DNA of 9,299 bases from Microbacteriaceae bacterium (GTDB lineage Bacteria; Actinomycetota; Actinomycetes; Actinomycetales; Microbacteriaceae). Both the position numbers and the translations under genes were made by a program. The stretch spans positions 1 to 9,299 of the forward strand of contig JAHEAT010000035.1 in NCBI GenBank assembly GCA_024642605.1, read 5' to 3'. The notes below the pieces were generated by a model, which ran no database searches, had not been told where the DNA came from, and was given only the letters and a program-made list of their open reading frames with translations. Of this stretch, positions 6,562 through 9,299 are shown piece after piece. The first letter of the stretch is position 1. Each line of letters begins with the position of its first letter.

Positions 6562-7341
6562 ATGCCAGTTATTTTTAGCGATTCGATTCGCAAGTCACGC
6601 AACACAAAGGTGGGCTTGACTATTTCATTAATTACGATTCTAAGCCTGTTTTCTTTTGGTGTGCCTGCCTCTGCACAGGTGGTCTTGAGCGAACCGGCGC
6701 TGTGCATAGCTGCTCCGTGCTTCGACCCCGAAGACTATTCAATCGACGAAGCCGCATCGCCTTGGGTTGTGGTCAACAAGCAGAGACCGCTCGCAATAAA
6801 GAAGTATGTTCCTAGCACCTTGACCAAACCCGCCTTCGCCTCGCCCCGCACCAACAACCCTTTCGGGCTGCTGTTAGCTAAACCAGCCGGCGATGCATTC
6901 ATAAAGTTGGCGGCCGCAATGAAGAAGGCTGGTGCGGGCGACCTCTTTATGCAGAGCGCTTACCGCAGCTACAGCTATCAGGTCTCGGTGCACTCGAGCG
7001 CTGTTGCAAGACTCGGGCTCAAAGCCGGCGAGGCGCTGGCCGCCCGCCCTGGCTTCAGCGAGCACCAGACCGGTTTGGCGGTCGACGTTGCCGCAATTGG
7101 CCAGGGATGCGTCATCCAGGTATGTTTTGCCAAAACTCGCGCGGGTCGATACGTGGCTAAGTACGGCTACCGTTTTGGTTTCATCGTTCGTTACCCCGAA
7201 GGCGAGACGGCCACCACGGGCTACCAGTTCGAGCCTTGGCACCTTCGCTACGTTGGCGTGGATCTAGCTACCGAAATGCACAACACGCAAGTCACCGTAC
7301 TCGAAAACTTTTGGGGCCTCGAGGCAGCGCCTAGTTATTAG
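6562..7341 (+). CDS. secreted D-alanyl-D-alanine carboxypeptidase, VanY domain (peptidase M15B)
   Basis: A zinc peptidase predicted to trim the terminal D-Ala from peptidoglycan stem peptides outside the membrane. Of 259 residues, the first 38 look like a signal peptide: basic start, hydrophobic core at about 18-34, and an ASA cleavage site before Gln39. The catalytic domain (about 95-240) shows QSAYRSYSYQ, then SEHQTGLAVD with zinc ligands His168 and Asp175, then EPWHLRYV with Glu224 and the third ligand His227, the full M15 set. Cys48/Cys53 and Cys183/Cys188 could form disulfides. The ATG at 6562 lacks a good ribosome site and may be leaderless; a GTG at 6610 is a possible later start that still keeps the hydrophobic core. 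There are no vanRSHAX genes, so this is a wall-maintenance enzyme, not evidence of glycopeptide resistance. Confidence 0.93.
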   Translation: MPVIFSDSIRKSRNTKVGLTISLITILSLFSFGVPASAQVVLSEPALCIAAPCFDPEDYSIDEAASPWVVVNKQRPLAIKKYVPSTLTKPAFASPRTNNPFGLLLAKPAGDAFIKLAAAMKKAGAGDLFMQSAYRSYSYQVSVHSSAVARLGLKAGEALAARPGFSEHQTGLAVDVAAIGQGCVIQVCFAKTRAGRYVAKYGYRFGFIVRYPEGETATTGYQFEPWHLRYVGVDLATEMHNTQVTVLENFWGLEAAPSY

Positions 7342-7456
7342 CGCCGCGCGAGCGGTCCGAACGCAAGTGAGGATATTCAGCGCCGCGCGAGCGGTCCGAA
7401 CGCAAGTGAGGATATTCAGCGCCGCGCGAGCGGTTCGAACGCAAGTGAGGAAATTA
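7340..7456. repeat. three tandem copies of a 39 bp repeat between convergent genes
   Basis: The unit starts AGCGCCGCGCGAGCGG and ends AAGTGAGGATATTC. Copies lie at 7340-7378, 7379-7417 and 7418-7456, with no spacers. Copies 1 and 2 are identical; copy 3 differs at three positions (C to T in GGTCCG, and two in the last six bases). The first copy begins inside the TAG stop of the VanY-type gene and the last ends 9 bp before the 3' end of pgm. Each unit contains CCGC-GCGA-GCGG, a 4 bp stem with a GNRA-type loop on the + transcript. No separate terminator is visible, so the array may serve as one, or it may be a simple duplication. Confidence 0.9.
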
Positions 7457-7465
7457 AACGCTGCC

Positions 7466-9088
7466 CTAGCCAAGCACCGAATCGACCAGCGCCTTGGCTT
7501 CTTGCTGAACCTGCACCAAGTGCGCCTGCCCCTTAAACGATTCGCCGTAAATCTTGTAGACGTTTTCGGTGCCCGAGGGTCGAGCCGCAAACCAGGCGTT
7601 CTCGGTTTCAACCTTTAGGCCGCCAAGAGCAGCGCCGTTGCCCGGCGCATGTGTGAGAATCGCTGTGATCGGCTCGCCGGCGAGCGAGCTTGCCGAAACT
7701 GAATCGGCGCTGAGTTTGCTCAGGCGCGACTTCTGTTCGACAGTGGCCGGAGCATCGATTCGCTCGTAAACCGAAGAACCGAACTTGTCGGTGAGCTTGG
7801 CGTACTGCTGGCTCGGGGTTAGGCCGGTGACAGCGGTGATTTCGGCAGCGAGTAACGCCAGAATTAGGCCATCTTTGTCGGTAGACCAAGCCGAACCATC
7901 AGTGCGCAAGAATGATGCACCAGCCGACTCCTCGCCACCAAAGCCAACCGAGCCGTCGATTAGCCCAGGCACAAACCACTTGAACCCAACCGGCACCTCA
8001 ATGAGCTTGCGGCCAAGGTCGGCAACCACACGGTTGATGATCGAAGACGAAACCATGGTTTTACCAACGGCAGCGTCTGTGCGCCAACCCGAACGGTTGC
8101 GATACAGGTAATCGATTGAGGCGGCCAAAAAGTGGTTGGGGTTCATTAGCCCGTGGTCACGAGTCACAATGCCGTGGCGGTCGGCGTCGGCGTCGTTGCC
8201 GGTCGAAATGTCGAAACGGTCGCGGCCGTCAATGAGCGAAGCCATGGCGTGTGGGCTCGAGCAGTCCATGCGTATCTTGCCATCCCAGTCGAGGGTCATA
8301 AACCCAAACTGAAAGTCGACGCTCGGGTTGATGACGGTGAGGTTGAGGCCGTAGCGCTCGCCAATCGCACCCCAATAATCCACGGATGCTCCGCCCATGG
8401 GGTCGGCACCAATGCTCACGCCCGACGCGGCAATGGCATCGAGGTTGATCACTTGGCCCAGTTGCGAAATGTAGTTGCCCTTAAAGTCGAAGCCCGAAGC
8501 GTTTGGCTTGGCACGTTTGACGTCGCGCATTCCGGCGGCGATGATCTCGTTGGCGCGAGCGGCAATTACGTTTGTGGCATCTGAGTCGGCTGGGCCACCG
8601 TGAGGCGGGTTGTATTTAATGCCGCCCTCGGCTGGTGGGTTGTGGCTCGGAGTAATCACGATGCCGTCGGCGCGCGAACCATCGTTGCCCGACTTGCCTG
8701 CGTTGTGGTTGATGATTGCCACCGAAACCGCAGGGGTTGGGGTGTAACGCCCATCGGCGTCAACAAGTGCCTCAACACCATTGCCAGCAAGCACCTCTAG
8801 GCAGGTCTGCTCGGCTGGGCCGCTGAGCGCGTGAGTGTCTTTGCCAACATAGATTGGCCCGCCGATGCCCTGCGCTGCACGGTATTCGACAATCGCCTGC
8901 GTGATGGCGGCAATGTGGTCTTCGTTGAACGAACCGTTTAGTGCGCCACCGCGGTGGCCGCTGGTGCCAAACACCACTTTTTGCTCGGGGTTCGAAACAT
9001 CCGGGTGAATATCGGTGTAGGCGGCCAACAGTTTTTCTACGTCAACCAAGTCTTGGGGTTGGGCCAATTGCCCTGCTCGTTCACTCAT
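7466..9088 (-). CDS. pgm: phosphoglucomutase (alpha-D-glucose-phosphate-specific)
   Basis: Cytoplasmic enzyme interconverting glucose 1-phosphate and glucose 6-phosphate, linking glycolysis to glycogen and nucleotide-sugar synthesis. The 540-residue length is close to the E. coli-type Pgm. All four active-site elements are intact: the N-terminal FGTSGHRGG (40-48), the phosphoserine loop TPSHNPP with Ser148, the metal loop DADADRHG with Asp299, Asp301 and Asp303, the sugar-specificity loop GGEESAG (384-390), and the phosphate-binding [15 protein letters not shown] (502-516). The ATG at 9088 gives the normal N-terminus; only GGAA, 4 nt upstream, resembles a ribosome site. It is transcribed alone, divergent from pheA across 29 bp and convergent with the VanY-type gene. 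Confidence 0.97.
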   Translation of the reverse strand: MSERAGQLAQPQDLVDVEKLLAAYTDIHPDVSNPEQKVVFGTSGHRGGALNGSFNEDHIAAITQAIVEYRAAQGIGGPIYVGKDTHALSGPAEQTCLEVLAGNGVEALVDADGRYTPTPAVSVAIINHNAGKSGNDGSRADGIVITPSHNPPAEGGIKYNPPHGGPADSDATNVIAARANEIIAAGMRDVKRAKPNASGFDFKGNYISQLGQVINLDAIAASGVSIGADPMGGASVDYWGAIGERYGLNLTVINPSVDFQFGFMTLDWDGKIRMDCSSPHAMASLIDGRDRFDISTGNDADADRHGIVTRDHGLMNPNHFLAASIDYLYRNRSGWRTDAAVGKTMVSSSIINRVVADLGRKLIEVPVGFKWFVPGLIDGSVGFGGEESAGASFLRTDGSAWSTDKDGLILALLAAEITAVTGLTPSQQYAKLTDKFGSSVYERIDAPATVEQKSRLSKLSADSVSASSLAGEPITAILTHAPGNGAALGGLKVETENAWFAARPSGTENVYKIYGESFKGQAHLVQVQQEAKALVDSVLG

Positions 9089-9105
9089 AGTTCCATTTTG
9101 GTCGC

Positions 9106-9111
9106 TACCCT
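9106..9111 (+). promoter_or_regulatory. possible -10 element for pheA (leaderless start)
   Basis: TACCCT fits TAnnnT and ends 6 bp before the ATG at 9118, so transcription would start at or beside the start codon. There is no Shine-Dalgarno upstream of the ATG, which agrees with a leaderless mRNA. The same hexamer occurs at the proposed thiBP promoter. No good -35 is seen. Confidence 0.35.
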
Positions 9112-9117
9112 TTACCT

Positions 9118-9299
9118 ATGCCATCCGTAACTCGAAACAGTTCAAAAAAGGTTTACTCGTTTCTCGGCCCAGTGGGAACGTTCACAGAGCTAGCCCTCGC
9201 CCAAGTTAAGGCTGTCAAGGGCGCAACGCACCGACCGGTGACCACGGTTACCGAGGCGATTGACGATGTGATTTCGGGCCGGGCGTGGCGCGCAATCGT
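9118..9299 (+). CDS. pheA: prephenate dehydratase, N-terminal part (3' end outside window)
   Basis: The first 60 codons of the enzyme that converts prephenate to phenylpyruvate in phenylalanine synthesis. After a short Ser/Lys-rich leader (MPSVTRNSSKK) the frame reads YSFLGPVGTFTELAL (residues 13-27), the diagnostic N-terminal motif of the dehydratase domain, and continues through TTVTEAIDDVISG, matching the usual strand-helix pattern. The frame is open to the last base of the window. The ATG at 9118 is the natural start for the motif. The opening at the dehydratase domain suggests a monofunctional enzyme rather than a chorismate mutase fusion, but a downstream ACT domain cannot be checked. 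Divergent from pgm by 29 bp. Confidence 0.9.
   Translation, partial: MPSVTRNSSKKVYSFLGPVGTFTELALAQVKAVKGATHRPVTTVTEAIDDVISGRAWRAI

Noticed and set aside
6315..6707. Minus-strand 130-residue reading frame across the antiporter/VanY gap
   Set aside because: It overlaps the well-supported antiporter and peptidase genes in other frames and shows no recognisable domain.
6562..7341. Glycopeptide-resistance (van) cluster
   Set aside because: A VanY-type carboxypeptidase alone is common in wall maintenance, and no ligase, dehydrogenase, VanX or two-component system is present.
7340..7456. CRISPR array
   Set aside because: The 39 bp units are contiguous with no unique spacers, there are only three copies, and no cas genes are nearby.
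7418..7456. tRNA fragment or attachment site
   Set aside because: GGTTCGAAC in the third unit resembles a T-arm, but the other copies read GGTCCGAAC and no acceptor, D-arm or anticodon stem can be drawn; there is no integrase.
7264..7611. Minus-strand 115-residue reading frame with three 13-residue repeats
   Set aside because: It is open only because the 39 bp unit is a multiple of three; it overlaps the ends of the VanY-type gene and pgm, has no ribosome site and resembles no known protein.

Overview
The window looks like an ordinary stretch of chromosome from an actinobacterium, most likely a small-genome aquatic member of the Microbacteriaceae. This is an inference from moderately high GC, GTG and TTG starts, short or absent leaders, an actinobacterial-type TPP aptamer and protein family types; no rRNA or other marker confirms it. 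Gene density is very high: intergenic gaps are 4 to about 190 bp and several neighbouring genes interlock or overlap.

Layout, left to right. (1) 1-786, +: 3' part of a serine alpha/beta hydrolase of the monoacylglycerol-lipase type. (2) 883-1173, -: a small GNAT-like acetyltransferase of the YjdJ/NATD1 type, divergent with a 17 bp gap from (3) 1191-2027, +: a beta-class DNA methyltransferase with no restriction enzyme beside it. (4) 1978-4754, -: a thiamine-uptake operon. A TPP riboswitch (4663-4754) and a putative RBS-sequestering expression platform precede the lipoprotein thiB, followed after 4 bp by the fused two-domain permease thiP. The 3' end of thiP overlaps the 3' end of the methyltransferase by 50 bp, and no thiQ ATPase is present. 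(5) 4772-4801: a strong terminator hairpin directly upstream of the riboswitch, ending (6) 4816-6525, -: a 14-helix DHA2/EmrB-type drug:H+ antiporter. (7) 6562-7341, +: a secreted VanY-type D-Ala-D-Ala carboxypeptidase, divergent from the antiporter across a 36 bp gap that holds a perfect ACTCAA-N8-TTGAGT inverted repeat. (8) 7340-7456: three tandem 39 bp repeats between convergent genes. (9) 7466-9088, -: alpha-phosphoglucomutase. (10) 9118-9299, +: the start of prephenate dehydratase (pheA), cut by the window end.

The only clear functional unit is the TPP-controlled thiamine importer (riboswitch-thiB-thiP). The remaining genes are single housekeeping, envelope or efflux genes. I do not see a novel multi-gene system. 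The most interesting features are regulatory and architectural: the riboswitch's mutually exclusive helices, the missing ATPase gene, the 39 bp tandem array, the palindrome between the antiporter and the peptidase, and the solitary methyltransferase.
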